Part shown: positions 34,911 to 43,135 of the stretch, piece by piece | Numbering within the stretch: position 1 is the stretch's first letter | Layout: each line of letters starts with the position of its first letter | Origin: Salinivirgaceae bacterium | GTDB lineage: Bacteria; Bacteroidota; Bacteroidia; Bacteroidales; SZUA-534 | Assembly: GCA_017557605.1 (NCBI GenBank) | Contig: JAFYYJ010000064.1 | Coordinates: 42,767 to 106,766 of the forward strand | Length of the DNA stretch: 64,000 nt | Reading direction: 5' to 3' | Translations under genes and position numbers: made by a program | The notes under the pieces: generated by a model | Database searches by the model: none | What the model saw: the letters and a program-made list of their open reading frames with translations, nothing else | What the model was told of the DNA's origin: nothing

Positions 34911-35382
34911 AATTAACAATTAATAATTAACAATTAACAATTGCGCTGCAACTCTAACTATTAAGAATTAATTGTGGTTAATAATCATTTATTTAAAGTA
35001 TTTACACTTGCTGTTAATAGTTTTATCAATTCTTTACAATCAACAATAATACTTTCATATTGACTATCATCCAAATAATTACTCTCGTGTAAAATATCTA
35101 TCCAATATTCTGTTTCGTTTGCTTCCTTCAAAGCAATTTTCAACTTATGCTTAAAATCATCTTTACTTTCTCCAAATTCGGATTCTCTGATATTAGCACC
35201 AATACTAGTCCCAGATTTTAATATTTGAGTAAATAATGGATGTTCAGCGATAGTGGTCCGTCCGATAAAGTGTTTGGATAGTTTTGCAATTCTAATTCCA
35301 AACTTAAGGCTTTTATCTTTCAGCACATTATCGGTTTTCATACAGCCAATTATTGTTAATTATTCATTGTTAATTGTTAATT
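34911..35382 (-). other. Cassette 2: four-helix-bundle gene between imperfect AT-rich inverted repeats
   Basis: The left arm (34911-34943) and right arm (35347-35382) are built of AATTAACAATTAA and TAATTAACAAT words in inverted orientation, with one indel between them. The element fills the araD-araA gap: its right end lies 3 bases from the araD stop and its left end 9 bases from the araA ATG. The only gene inside is the 118-codon protein at 34985-35341. The repeat sequence differs from that of cassette 1, which argues for an independent origin. Confidence 0.65.
34985..35341 (-). CDS. Four-helix-bundle protein of the IVP/S23 family, copy 2
   Basis: A 118-residue helical protein, the same length as copy 1. 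The family core is ILKSGTSIGANIRESEFGES followed by DDFKHKLKIALKEANETEYWIDIL. Its A+T-rich codon use is stronger than that of the ara genes around it, suggesting that it is foreign to the operon. It begins only 5 bases inside the right inverted-repeat arm. Function is unknown; the family's link to rRNA intervening sequences and its RNA/DNA-binding basic surface suggest, but do not show, a nucleic-acid role. Confidence 0.92.
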   Translation of the reverse strand: MKTDNVLKDKSLKFGIRIAKLSKHFIGRTTIAEHPLFTQILKSGTSIGANIRESEFGESKDDFKHKLKIALKEANETEYWIDILHESNYLDDSQYESIIVDCKELIKLLTASVNTLNK

Positions 35383-35385
35383 GAA

Positions 35386-36096
35386 TCAATGTTTTTGTCC
35401 TTTTTGTCCGTAATAAGCGTTTGGTCCGTGTTTGCGGCTGTAATGCTTTTCGATGAGCAACGGATTCATTGTCAGATTTGGATTGACACTGAACGCCACA
35501 AACGCCATTTTTGCGCACTGTTCCATAACTTTTGCGTTATAGACAGCGTTGTCGGGCGATGTGCCCCACGAGAACGGACCGTGGTTTTTGACCAAAACGC
35601 CAGGCGTGTGGTCGGGGTTTATTTTTCTGATATTCAGAAACTCATCGACAATAACGTTGCCAGTCTCCAACTCGTACTGACCTTCAACTTCGGCCTTTGT
35701 CATATCGCGGGTGCAGGGAATGTCCTTGTAGAAATAGTCGGCGTGAGTGGTGCCGATATTCGGAATGTCGCGGCCTGCCTGCGCAAACGCTGTAGCATAG
35801 GTTGAGTGTGTGTGCACAACGCCCTTGATATTCGGAAAAGCCTTGTAGAGAGCCAGATGTGTTGGGGTGTCGCTCGACGGATTCAAGTCGCCTTCAACAA
35901 CCTTGCCACTCTGCAAATCAACAACCACCATATCCGAAGCCTTCATTTCGTCGTACGACACGCCCGACGGTTTGATGACAACCAATCCTTTTTCGCGGTC
36001 GATGCCCGAGACATTACCCCAGGTGAAAATTACAAGTCCCTGTTTAACAAGGTCGAGATTGGCCCGAAAAACTTTTTCTTTTAATTCTTCTAACAT
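35386..36096 (-). CDS. araD: L-ribulose-5-phosphate 4-epimerase
   Basis: A 236-residue class II aldolase-fold epimerase that converts L-ribulose-5-phosphate to D-xylulose-5-phosphate. The zinc ligands [14 protein letters not shown] and a third His near HGPFSWG are visible, and [13 protein letters not shown] and [15 protein letters not shown] are family patterns. Length is normal. A hairpin with a T-run (36110-36153) lies between this gene and the upstream transporter, so araD and the downstream genes may be attenuated or separately transcribed. Downstream comes cassette 2. Confidence 0.96.
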   Translation of the reverse strand: MLEELKEKVFRANLDLVKQGLVIFTWGNVSGIDREKGLVVIKPSGVSYDEMKASDMVVVDLQSGKVVEGDLNPSSDTPTHLALYKAFPNIKGVVHTHSTYATAFAQAGRDIPNIGTTHADYFYKDIPCTRDMTKAEVEGQYELETGNVIVDEFLNIRKINPDHTPGVLVKNHGPFSWGTSPDNAVYNAKVMEQCAKMAFVAFSVNPNLTMNPLLIEKHYSRKHGPNAYYGQKGQKH

Positions 36097-36109
36097 AACT
36101 CGCTATTTT

Positions 36110-36153
36110 AAAAAACTGCTGTTCCCGATAGTTCAACAATCGAAAACAGCAGT
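36110..36153 (-). terminator. Terminator-like hairpin inside the arabinose operon, before araD
   Basis: On the minus strand ACTGCTGTT (36153-36145) pairs with AACAGCAGT (36123-36115), with an inner CGAT/ATCG pairing, and then a T-run (36115-36110). It lies between the transporter stop and the araD ATG, where a full terminator is not expected in a single operon. Confidence 0.65.
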
Positions 36154-36182
36154 CAACATTATTCAACAATTTGCAAAGTGTT

Positions 36183-38141
36183 TTACCACAATGCAATGTA
36201 GAGAACAGCCAGAATTGCTATCACTGCCAAAGCACCAATGTTGAACACTTTGTCGGTGTGGAACAGTTCAAGGTCTGTACCAACAGCCTTGTGGTCCTGA
36301 ACAGAGTCGTTGGCGTTCGAACGCAGATAGAAGCCCAGTGTGAGCAGCATTGCGGCAAGGAAGAAGATTGCTTCGAAGCCGTAAATCTGCAGGAATTCGA
36401 TTTTAGCGAACAACTGTACAATACCCATAACCAGGCAGAGACCGCCAACGCCGAGCAGAATGTTGCTCCAAGTGCGCTGCATAGCAATGGTCTCGCCATC
36501 CATTTCGGCAGCGGCAACTTCGTTCTTCTTGTTGCAGAAAATCGATATGCCGACAAACAACACAACCAGAACCATAAACACGTAACCCATACGAAGCAGG
36601 AACGGTGTTTCAGGCATCAGGAACTTGAACAGGATGCTGAAGAAGAATGTGCCGATGGCAGCCACAACAGCAGCCGGACCCGACGAACGTTTCCACAGCA
36701 GACCAAGACCGAAGATTACAACCACGCCAGGATAAACGAAGCCCGAGTATTCCTGAATGATTTGGAATGCTTGGTCGGCACCGCCCATAATCGGGTAAAC
36801 AGCAACCAAAGCCAGCAACAGAGCCACGATAGAGGTAATACGACCAACACTAACGAGTTTGCGTTCAGAGGCTTCCTTGTTGATGAACTTCTTGTAAACG
36901 TCCATTGTGAAGATGGTCGAAGTTGAGTTGAACATTGATGCCAGCGACGAAATAACGGCGGCGGTCAATGCTGCAAACGACAGACCTTTCACAACAACAG
37001 GTGTGAAGTTGCGGATAAGGAACGGATAAGCGTCGTCAGAGCGCTCGATTGTTCCGTGAAGGTTGATTGCATTATTCAGCAATTCAGGGTGTTGCCAGAT
37101 AAGGAATGCGCAAACACCCGGGATGCAAACGATGAACGGAATCAAAATCTTCAGGAAAGCGGCGAACAGCAAGCCTTTCTTTGCTTCGTCGAGGCTCTTT
37201 GCTGCCAAACCTTTCTGAATGATGTATTGGTTGAAGCCCCAGTAGCCAATGTTAGTCAGCCACAGCGCGCCAATAATCAGAGCCAAGCCCGGAAGTGTGA
37301 AGTACGGGTCGTCGGTGATGTTTGGATAAAGAGCCGTGTTGCGGTCAACCACAAGGTTGAAGTGCTTGTCGCCATCGATAGTTCCAAGTTTGTCCATTAC
37401 AGCACCCAAAGCCGAAACGGCGCCATCAGCACCCAGAAGCGGGGCAATGAAATCGAGGGTGAAGTAAGCGGTGATAAGACCACCACCAACAAGGAATGTA
37501 ACCTGCATAACGTCGGTCCAGGCAACTGATGCCAAACCGCCGTAGATTGAGTATGCGCCAGCTATCAGGTAGAGAATCAAGATGATACCTACCAAGGTCA
37601 TATCCATTCCAAACATACCGATGATTGTCGGCAGGCCGAGAATCTGTTTGATTGCCAATGCGCCAAGCCAAGCCACTGATGTCAGGTTGATGAACACGTA
37701 GAGGAACAACCAGAATGACGAGAAAGCCAGACCAACACCCCAGTTGTAGCGGTCGCTCAAGAATTGGGGAATGGTGAAGATGTTCTTTCTAATCATCACA
37801 GGCAGAAGGAATTTTGCCACAACAAGCAAGGTTGCGGCAGCCATAAGCTCGTAGGCTGCAATTGCAATACCCGATGCGTAAGCCGAGCCTGACATTCCAA
37901 TGAATTGTTCCGCCGAGATGTTTGCTGCAATCAGCGATGCGCCTACTGCCCACCAAGTCAGTGAGTTACCGGCAAGGAAGTAATCCTTCGAGTTTTCGGC
38001 ACCGTTGGCACCTTTCTTTTTAGCCATCCATTTCGGGATGAATACGCCACAGCCCACAAGGATAAGGATGTAAACCACGAACACCGCGTAGTCGGCAACC
38101 GCAAAACCATTGTTGGCCAAGCTGTCTAGAATTTGTCTCAT
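36183..38141 (-). CDS. SSS-family sodium/sugar symporter, probable L-arabinose transporter
   Basis: A 652-residue inner-membrane protein of the SGLT-like sodium:solute symporter family with about 14 membrane helices. The family signature AANISAEQFIGMSGSAYASG is near residue 90, and WTDVMQVTFLVGGG and FNSTSTIFTMDVYKKFI are further SSS patterns. A hydrophilic loop near residue 560 separates the last helices. In Bacteroides thetaiotaomicron an SSS transporter lies in the arabinose locus next to the mutarotase gene, as here. Substrate is inferred from context. Confidence 0.9.
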   Translation of the reverse strand: MRQILDSLANNGFAVADYAVFVVYILILVGCGVFIPKWMAKKKGANGAENSKDYFLAGNSLTWWAVGASLIAANISAEQFIGMSGSAYASGIAIAAYELMAAATLLVVAKFLLPVMIRKNIFTIPQFLSDRYNWGVGLAFSSFWLFLYVFINLTSVAWLGALAIKQILGLPTIIGMFGMDMTLVGIILILYLIAGAYSIYGGLASVAWTDVMQVTFLVGGGLITAYFTLDFIAPLLGADGAVSALGAVMDKLGTIDGDKHFNLVVDRNTALYPNITDDPYFTLPGLALIIGALWLTNIGYWGFNQYIIQKGLAAKSLDEAKKGLLFAAFLKILIPFIVCIPGVCAFLIWQHPELLNNAINLHGTIERSDDAYPFLIRNFTPVVVKGLSFAALTAAVISSLASMFNSTSTIFTMDVYKKFINKEASERKLVSVGRITSIVALLLALVAVYPIMGGADQAFQIIQEYSGFVYPGVVVIFGLGLLWKRSSGPAAVVAAIGTFFFSILFKFLMPETPFLLRMGYVFMVLVVLFVGISIFCNKKNEVAAAEMDGETIAMQRTWSNILLGVGGLCLVMGIVQLFAKIEFLQIYGFEAIFFLAAMLLTLGFYLRSNANDSVQDHKAVGTDLELFHTDKVFNIGALAVIAILAVLYIALW

Positions 38142-38184
38142 AAAACTTTTATTTTGTTATTATTACGTATGGTAAATTATTGAT

Positions 38185-39357
38185 TTACTTTTCGTTTTCG
38201 CAGCCATCCTTTGTGCATTTCTCTTTATCGCAGCACTCTTTGTTGCAGAAAGCGTAAACGCAGACGCTGTAATATTTCTCGCCAGGATTCAGAACAACCG
38301 ACGGGAAGTTCTCTTTGTTCGGGCTGTCAGGGAAGTGTTGAGTCTCAAGGCAGAGAGCGCCGCGGCGAGGATAGAGTTTGCCGTATTTGCCAGTCTCTTT
38401 GCCAGAGATGAAGTTACCTGCATAGAATTGCAGACCCGGCTCGTTGGTCAGCACCTTCATTGTGATACCAGAAACAGGGCTTGTAACTGTGGCAGCGAGT
38501 GTCAGACCGCTCTTGCAGCATTTTGCAGAGTCGTTAAGAACATAGTTGTGGTCGTAACCGCCACGAACGCTGTCGATGCGGGCACCAACGGCAGTCGGTG
38601 TGCGGAAGTCGAGCGGTGTGTTATCAAGCGATGCGATTTCGCCAGTCGGAATCAAGAAGAAGTCAACTGGGGTGTAGCTGTCGGCGTTAATCATCAGCAC
38701 GTGGTCGTTGATTGTTGTCGAAGCGTCGCCCGAAAGGTTGAAGAATGAGTGGTTTGTAAGGTTGCAAACGGTCGGTTTGTCAGTCTCTGCAAAGTACTCA
38801 ATCTTGATGGCGTTGCATTTGGTGATAGTGTAGACAACTTTAACGTTCAGGTTTCCAGGGAATCCTGCTTCGCCGTCAGCCGACAAATAAGACAGTTCCA
38901 AAGTGCTGTCGTTGAGTTGTTTGCCATCCCAAACCACAGCAAAATAGCCCTTTTTGCCGCCGTGCAGCGAGTTGCGACGCTCGTTGGCATCAACATTGAA
39001 AGTCTCTTCGCCAATCTTGAACGATGCGCCACCGATACGGTTGCCATAACGTCCGATGAGAGCGCCGAAATAAACACCGTCAGCCGATGACTGATATTGG
39101 TCAAGGTTATCGAAACCCATCACAACATCCTGAAACTGACCGTCTTTGTCGGGAACGAAAAGATTGACAATACGTCCGCCGTAGTTGGTGATTTGTGCAG
39201 TCACGCCTGCATCGTTCTTAATGGTGAACAAGCTAACTTGTTTTCCGTCAACTTCCTTTGCAAAATTAGCCTTGTCGGCCAGCGGAAGTTGGCATTGCTG
39301 TTTCGAAGTGCAGGCAACCATAGCCAGAGCACTCAATGCAAATAAAATCTTCTTCAT
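38185..39357 (-). CDS. Aldose 1-epimerase (mutarotase) lipoprotein with Cys-rich tail
   Basis: A 390-residue mutarotase that interconverts alpha and beta sugar anomers ahead of transport. The lipobox ALAMVAC (Cys at residue 16) suggests a lipoprotein facing the periplasm or surface. Catalytic His lies in NLTNHSFFNLSGD and the catalytic Glu in LCLETQHFPDSPN. GRYGNRIGGASF and the final YSVCVYAF also fit the family. Odd feature: the normal end of the domain is followed by about 20 residues NKECCDKEKCTKDGCENEK with four cysteines, absent from ordinary GalM. It is the first gene of the arabinose operon. Confidence 0.92.
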   Translation of the reverse strand: MKKILFALSALAMVACTSKQQCQLPLADKANFAKEVDGKQVSLFTIKNDAGVTAQITNYGGRIVNLFVPDKDGQFQDVVMGFDNLDQYQSSADGVYFGALIGRYGNRIGGASFKIGEETFNVDANERRNSLHGGKKGYFAVVWDGKQLNDSTLELSYLSADGEAGFPGNLNVKVVYTITKCNAIKIEYFAETDKPTVCNLTNHSFFNLSGDASTTINDHVLMINADSYTPVDFFLIPTGEIASLDNTPLDFRTPTAVGARIDSVRGGYDHNYVLNDSAKCCKSGLTLAATVTSPVSGITMKVLTNEPGLQFYAGNFISGKETGKYGKLYPRRGALCLETQHFPDSPNKENFPSVVLNPGEKYYSVCVYAFCNKECCDKEKCTKDGCENEK

Positions 39358-39398
39358 TTTAAAAGTATTTAGTTTAGTAGTGTTTGTGTCTGCTAAAG

Positions 39399-39408
39399 CA
39401 AACGTTTG
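39399..39408. promoter_or_regulatory. Possible operator palindrome upstream of the arabinose operon
   Basis: CAAACGTTTG is a perfect 10-base palindrome with a central CG. It lies in the 5' untranslated region between the -7 box (39457-39450) and the mutarotase ATG (39357), a position that would suit a repressor. No regulator gene lies nearby. Confidence 0.35.
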
Positions 39409-39449
39409 TTATTGTTTTTACGACTCCCAAACATTGAGAATCACGCAGT

Positions 39450-39480
39450 CAAATATAAAATGTATTTTTTACTATTCTAA
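39450..39480 (-). promoter_or_regulatory. Promoter of the arabinose operon
   Basis: Minus-strand -7 box TATATTTG (39457-39450) fits TAnnTTTG; a -33-like TTAG (39480-39477) lies 19 bases upstream. The leader before the mutarotase ATG is about 85 bases. The rest of the gap (to 39623) holds no gene. Confidence 0.5.
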
Positions 39481-39623
39481 AAGAATTTTCATTTTTTGCC
39501 GCCAGCTTCCGCAAGCATTTCAAGAACTCGGAAACTACTATCTGCCATACCATCTAACCTTTTGTACTACAAGCATATTCTGGCCGAAATACGCAAGAGA
39601 TTCCTTATGCCTCAACTATGGCA

Positions 39624-40031
39624 TTACCTTAGTTTTTCCAATTCATTTTTTATTTGCGACGAACTTATGCCCTGAGTACGCGGCAATCTTACGACGGTTT
39701 TACCATTATCGCGGCACCAATCAAGTGCACGTTGGAAACCGGCATGCGTTTGGTCTCCACCTATGGCCCACACATCAAAATCGATTTGCTTTATTATGTC
39801 ATCTACATTTTTATAGACGACAACCTCATCAACAATTTTCAAAGCCTGTACCAATTCAATGCGCTGCTGAGTGGAATATAGGATATTCGCTTCGGGCTTA
39901 TATTTCAGAATAAAATCGCCATCTTGCACAGCTACAATAAGATAATCACCATGTTTTTTTGCGTTCTCAAAAAGACGTAAATGCCCAATGTGGAAATAAT
40001 CAAATACCCCTACTGTAAAAACTTTTTTCAT
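39624..40031 (-). CDS. Glycerol-3-phosphate cytidylyltransferase-like enzyme (nucleotidylyltransferase HIGH family)
   Basis: A 135-residue enzyme with the nucleotidylyltransferase fold. The ATG at 40031 starts the domain directly (MKKVFTVGVFDYFHIGHLRL); the longer frame to 40088 adds a sequence without match. The HIGH motif is at residues 14-17 and the C-terminal RTQGISSSQI is the RTxGISTT-like site. Such enzymes make CDP-glycerol, CDP-choline or similar CDP-alcohols from CTP and an alcohol phosphate. It starts the surface-decoration cluster and is divergent to the licD-like gene. Confidence 0.85.
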   Translation of the reverse strand: MKKVFTVGVFDYFHIGHLRLFENAKKHGDYLIVAVQDGDFILKYKPEANILYSTQQRIELVQALKIVDEVVVYKNVDDIIKQIDFDVWAIGGDQTHAGFQRALDWCRDNGKTVVRLPRTQGISSSQIKNELEKLR

Positions 40032-40141
40032 CAAAGCTGATTTTGCTGGCAAAACTATACATTTTTGAACCGCTACCAACAATGCCATCGATTTAGGTTT
40101 CTGCTTTTTTAATAATTTCGCGGTATTATATTGTACTATTT

Positions 40142-40978
40142 ATGCAAGACGAACGACCAATAAGCGACGAGGATTTGCATCAGATGCAGTCTATCATGCT
40201 CGATATTCTGAAAACTTTTGATGACATTTGCAGGAAAAACAATCTGACATACTATTTGTCGGGAGGCACAATGCTTGGAGCCGTGCGCCACAAAGGATTT
40301 ATTCCCTGGGACGACGATGCCGATGTTGTCGTGCCGCGCCGTGATTACGAGATTCTATTAAAACACGCAAAGGAGTGGTTGCCAGAACAATACGAATTAG
40401 TCAATCCAGCCGACAATCCTGAATATCCGTATCAGTTTGCACGAATACAAGACAAACGGACCACTTACTTAATGGTTCGCCAGTTTGACTTTGTAGGCGG
40501 TGTTCCGCTCGATGTGTTCCCTTTAGACGAAATGCCGGAGAAAGGGCTTCGCCGACGTTGGCATTTTCTGAAAATGAGTTTCTTCACAAAACTGCTTTAT
40601 TATGCGCTGATAAACCCAAACAAACATGGACACGGGCCATACTGTCTCTTTATTAAACTGATGCACCGAATTGTGCCGCTGAGCCGTGTTCATAGCAAAC
40701 TCAATAACATCCAAAAAGAGTTTCTGGGCAAAGGAATGCCTTGTGTCACAAACCACTTCAACACTAAAGACAGCAATGTTTTTCCTCGCGATGTGTACGG
40801 CGTACCACAACGCGTGCAGTTTGAAACAATAGAAGTAAACGGCATGCAACGACCTCACGACTACCTAACCTCATCGTACGGCGATTATATGACACCTCCC
40901 CAAAAACTACCCGGTCTGAACTTCCGCTTGCTCGATTTGAGAAAGCCATACAAAGATTTCATAGCCGGACAAAAATGA
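40142..40978 (+). CDS. LicD-family phosphotransferase
   Basis: A 278-residue cytoplasmic protein of the LicD family, which transfers phosphocholine-type groups from CDP-alcohols to glycans. The signature YYLSGGTMLGAVRHKGFIPW (residues 37-56) is followed by the acidic DDDADVVVPRRDYE (57-70), the nucleotidyltransferase-like active site. The C-terminal PHDYLTSSYGDYMTPP is also typical. The ATG at 40142 fits. It lies 111 bases from the divergent cytidylyltransferase, which could supply the CDP-linked donor. Confidence 0.92.
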   Translation: MQDERPISDEDLHQMQSIMLDILKTFDDICRKNNLTYYLSGGTMLGAVRHKGFIPWDDDADVVVPRRDYEILLKHAKEWLPEQYELVNPADNPEYPYQFARIQDKRTTYLMVRQFDFVGGVPLDVFPLDEMPEKGLRRRWHFLKMSFFTKLLYYALINPNKHGHGPYCLFIKLMHRIVPLSRVHSKLNNIQKEFLGKGMPCVTNHFNTKDSNVFPRDVYGVPQRVQFETIEVNGMQRPHDYLTSSYGDYMTPPQKLPGLNFRLLDLRKPYKDFIAGQK

Positions 40979-41038
40979 TTTTTGAACCATACAAGTTGGG
41001 CATTTACCAATAACCGAAATGTCATTTTTTGAAGCATC

Positions 41039-42079
41039 ATGTACACAATAAAACTCACCCCCTATCGCGACGCGCTAAGTTCGATTTTCCACCGTCAGAC
41101 AAAGAACCACGAGATGGTGTCGCTGAACGGAAAATACCGGTTTATCATCGACAACGAATTCGATAATCCCGACTTTTGGGTTGTGCAAGGCAAAGGTGTC
41201 AGAGAAAAAACTACATGCCGTGTTGCACCAGAAAATGTAATTTTCCTGAACACCGAACCGCGCTCGGTGCTCAACTACCCCAACAAATACCTGAATCAAT
41301 TCGGACTTGTATCAACCAGCCAATACCCAACCAATCACCGAAACGTTCACTACGGACCAGCCATTCTGCCTTGGTTTGTAGGCTATAAAAGAGACGATGC
41401 CACAGGCACCTACTCCTACAGCCAAGATTACGACTCTCTGAAAAACAACGCCTTTCCCGAAAAAAAGAAACTTTTATCGGTGATTTCGAGCAACTTGGCT
41501 GTATCGCGCGGGCACATAAACCGGATAAAATTTGTCGAGAAACTGAAAGCGCACTATGGCGACCAACTTGATGTTTACGGCCGCGGCTTCAACTCATTCG
41601 ATGACAAATGGGATGTGCTTGCCCAATACAAGCACCACATTTGCATTGAGAACTGCTCCGAACCTTATTATTGGACCGAAAAAATCTCTGACTGCTTTCT
41701 GACCGGAGCTTATCCGTTTTACTACGGATGCAAGAATTTTGCGGACTATTTTCCGAAAGATTCATTCTCTCCGATAGACATTCTGGATGTTGACAAAGCC
41801 ATAGCCACAATCGACTCAGCAATAGAAAACGGACTTTACGAAAAATCGATTGGCGCGCTTGAGGAGGCCAAAAATCTAGCGTTGGACAAATACAATATGT
41901 TTGAATACATGGCCGCTCTGTGCGATAATCTTAACCCGACAGCCGAAAAAAAGGAAGTCACACTCCACCCCTGCGTTTCTACACTCAACTGGCAGAATTT
42001 TGTGAATTACACATTCTTACGGAGTTACTACAAAACCGAAATGCGAATCTATAGGTTGTTCCACAAGTCGGCGTTGTGA
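41039..42079 (+). CDS. GT10-family glycosyltransferase (alpha-1,3/4-fucosyltransferase-like)
   Basis: A 346-residue glycosyltransferase. The GT10 donor-binding motif is clear: HICIENCSEPYYWTEKISD with LTGAYPFYYGC after it (about residues 200-232), which in fucosyltransferases holds GDP-fucose. The N-terminal part with VIFLNTEPRSV is the acceptor-side domain. No membrane segment is seen, as in Helicobacter fucosyltransferases. It may decorate a surface glycan, LPS or glycoprotein with fucose or a similar deoxysugar; the donor is inferred from the family. It ends one base before the convergent TagF-like stop. Confidence 0.88.
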   Translation: MYTIKLTPYRDALSSIFHRQTKNHEMVSLNGKYRFIIDNEFDNPDFWVVQGKGVREKTTCRVAPENVIFLNTEPRSVLNYPNKYLNQFGLVSTSQYPTNHRNVHYGPAILPWFVGYKRDDATGTYSYSQDYDSLKNNAFPEKKKLLSVISSNLAVSRGHINRIKFVEKLKAHYGDQLDVYGRGFNSFDDKWDVLAQYKHHICIENCSEPYYWTEKISDCFLTGAYPFYYGCKNFADYFPKDSFSPIDILDVDKAIATIDSAIENGLYEKSIGALEEAKNLALDKYNMFEYMAALCDNLNPTAEKKEVTLHPCVSTLNWQNFVNYTFLRSYYKTEMRIYRLFHKSAL

Positions 42080-43135
42080 TTATTTCACAATCTTTCCGAA
42101 AGTTTTGATACTCTTGTATTTGCGCCAAAGATTAAGTTTCCGCTGCTCAGGAACTCCATGACGGCTGATATAGTCGGCAGCCTGCTCCAACATTCTGGCG
42201 CAACACTTGCCGTCAAGGTGCGGGTCGTAATTATCGACAATCCACTGGCGTTTTTTTATGCTCTCGGCATCATTGAGCGCCCGGTCGAAAGCTGATGCAA
42301 GCTGGCTTTCGTCAGTAATATTCTCCCAATAAATATCTTTTGCAATGGTACGCAAGGTTATTACCGGACGATTCAGAAGTAAAAACTCGTAAACCGCTGA
42401 CGATGTGTCGCTTATCATCACATCGCTCATCATTTGATACTTTGTGACATTCTCGCCTGCTTCAATATAAACAGCATCACTGCGGTCTTTTGCCCAAGCA
42501 CGATATTCGTCGGCCCACTGCGTTGCTGTCAGAGGGTGGAATTTCATTATCAGAAGCAGGTCTGGTTCCTTTTGCAGAAGGTTTTCAAGTGGTTTCCTCA
42601 TAAATGGCAACGATGTCAGTTTTGGCGAGAATGTGGGCGCGTAAATCACAATCCGCTTTTTGCCATATTTATGCAGAAGTGATTGTTTTTCAGCATCAAA
42701 ATCGCGCAGATGTTGCTTAATCCAATCCTGTTTTGTCCAGCCTGTCTCACGCACTTCAAAATCCTTATACTGTTTTGCAAGAGCCTCAAAATGTGATGTA
42801 AAATACGGCCCCTGAGTGAAATAAGTGTCGAAATAGCGACGGATAACCCAGTGGTCTTTCTTCTCAGCGGCATATCCGTGGAAAACCTGAATCTTAACGC
42901 CTGACAGATAATATGGAACAATGTTACCCGGAACAAATATCGCATCGGGCTTAAAATCATACACTTCCTGGATAGATGCTGACCACTTCACTTCGTTGGC
43001 CAAAGGAAAGGTTTTGATTTTTGGAGCATGCACATACCACAAAACCGTATGCCCGCCCTGACGGTCGCATTCAGCCTGCAACGGCTGTAAAATATCGACA
43101 GCATAGCGGTTCTCGCAAAAGAGAACTATCTTCAT
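42080..43135 (-). CDS. CDP-glycerol glycerophosphotransferase (TagF/TarF-like)
   Basis: A 351-residue transferase of the family that adds polyol-phosphate units from CDP-glycerol or CDP-ribitol. The N-terminal half has a Rossmann-like fold (LFCENRYAVDILQPLQAECD). In the C-terminal half the KFHPLTATQW stretch and VMISDTSSAVYEFLLLNRPVI (around residues 230-275) carry the catalytic His and the donor-binding site. In Gram-negatives such enzymes modify capsule or O-antigen. Its ATG overlaps the upstream cytidylyltransferase stop by 4 bases (ATGA), so the two are coupled. Confidence 0.88.
   Translation of the reverse strand: MKIVLFCENRYAVDILQPLQAECDRQGGHTVLWYVHAPKIKTFPLANEVKWSASIQEVYDFKPDAIFVPGNIVPYYLSGVKIQVFHGYAAEKKDHWVIRRYFDTYFTQGPYFTSHFEALAKQYKDFEVRETGWTKQDWIKQHLRDFDAEKQSLLHKYGKKRIVIYAPTFSPKLTSLPFMRKPLENLLQKEPDLLLIMKFHPLTATQWADEYRAWAKDRSDAVYIEAGENVTKYQMMSDVMISDTSSAVYEFLLLNRPVITLRTIAKDIYWENITDESQLASAFDRALNDAESIKKRQWIVDNYDPHLDGKCCARMLEQAADYISRHGVPEQRKLNLWRKYKSIKTFGKIVK

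Noticed and set aside
32855..35382. A diversity-generating retroelement, because IVP proteins resemble the Avd accessory factor
   Set aside because: No reverse transcriptase and no template/variable repeat pair with adenine-specific changes is visible in the window.
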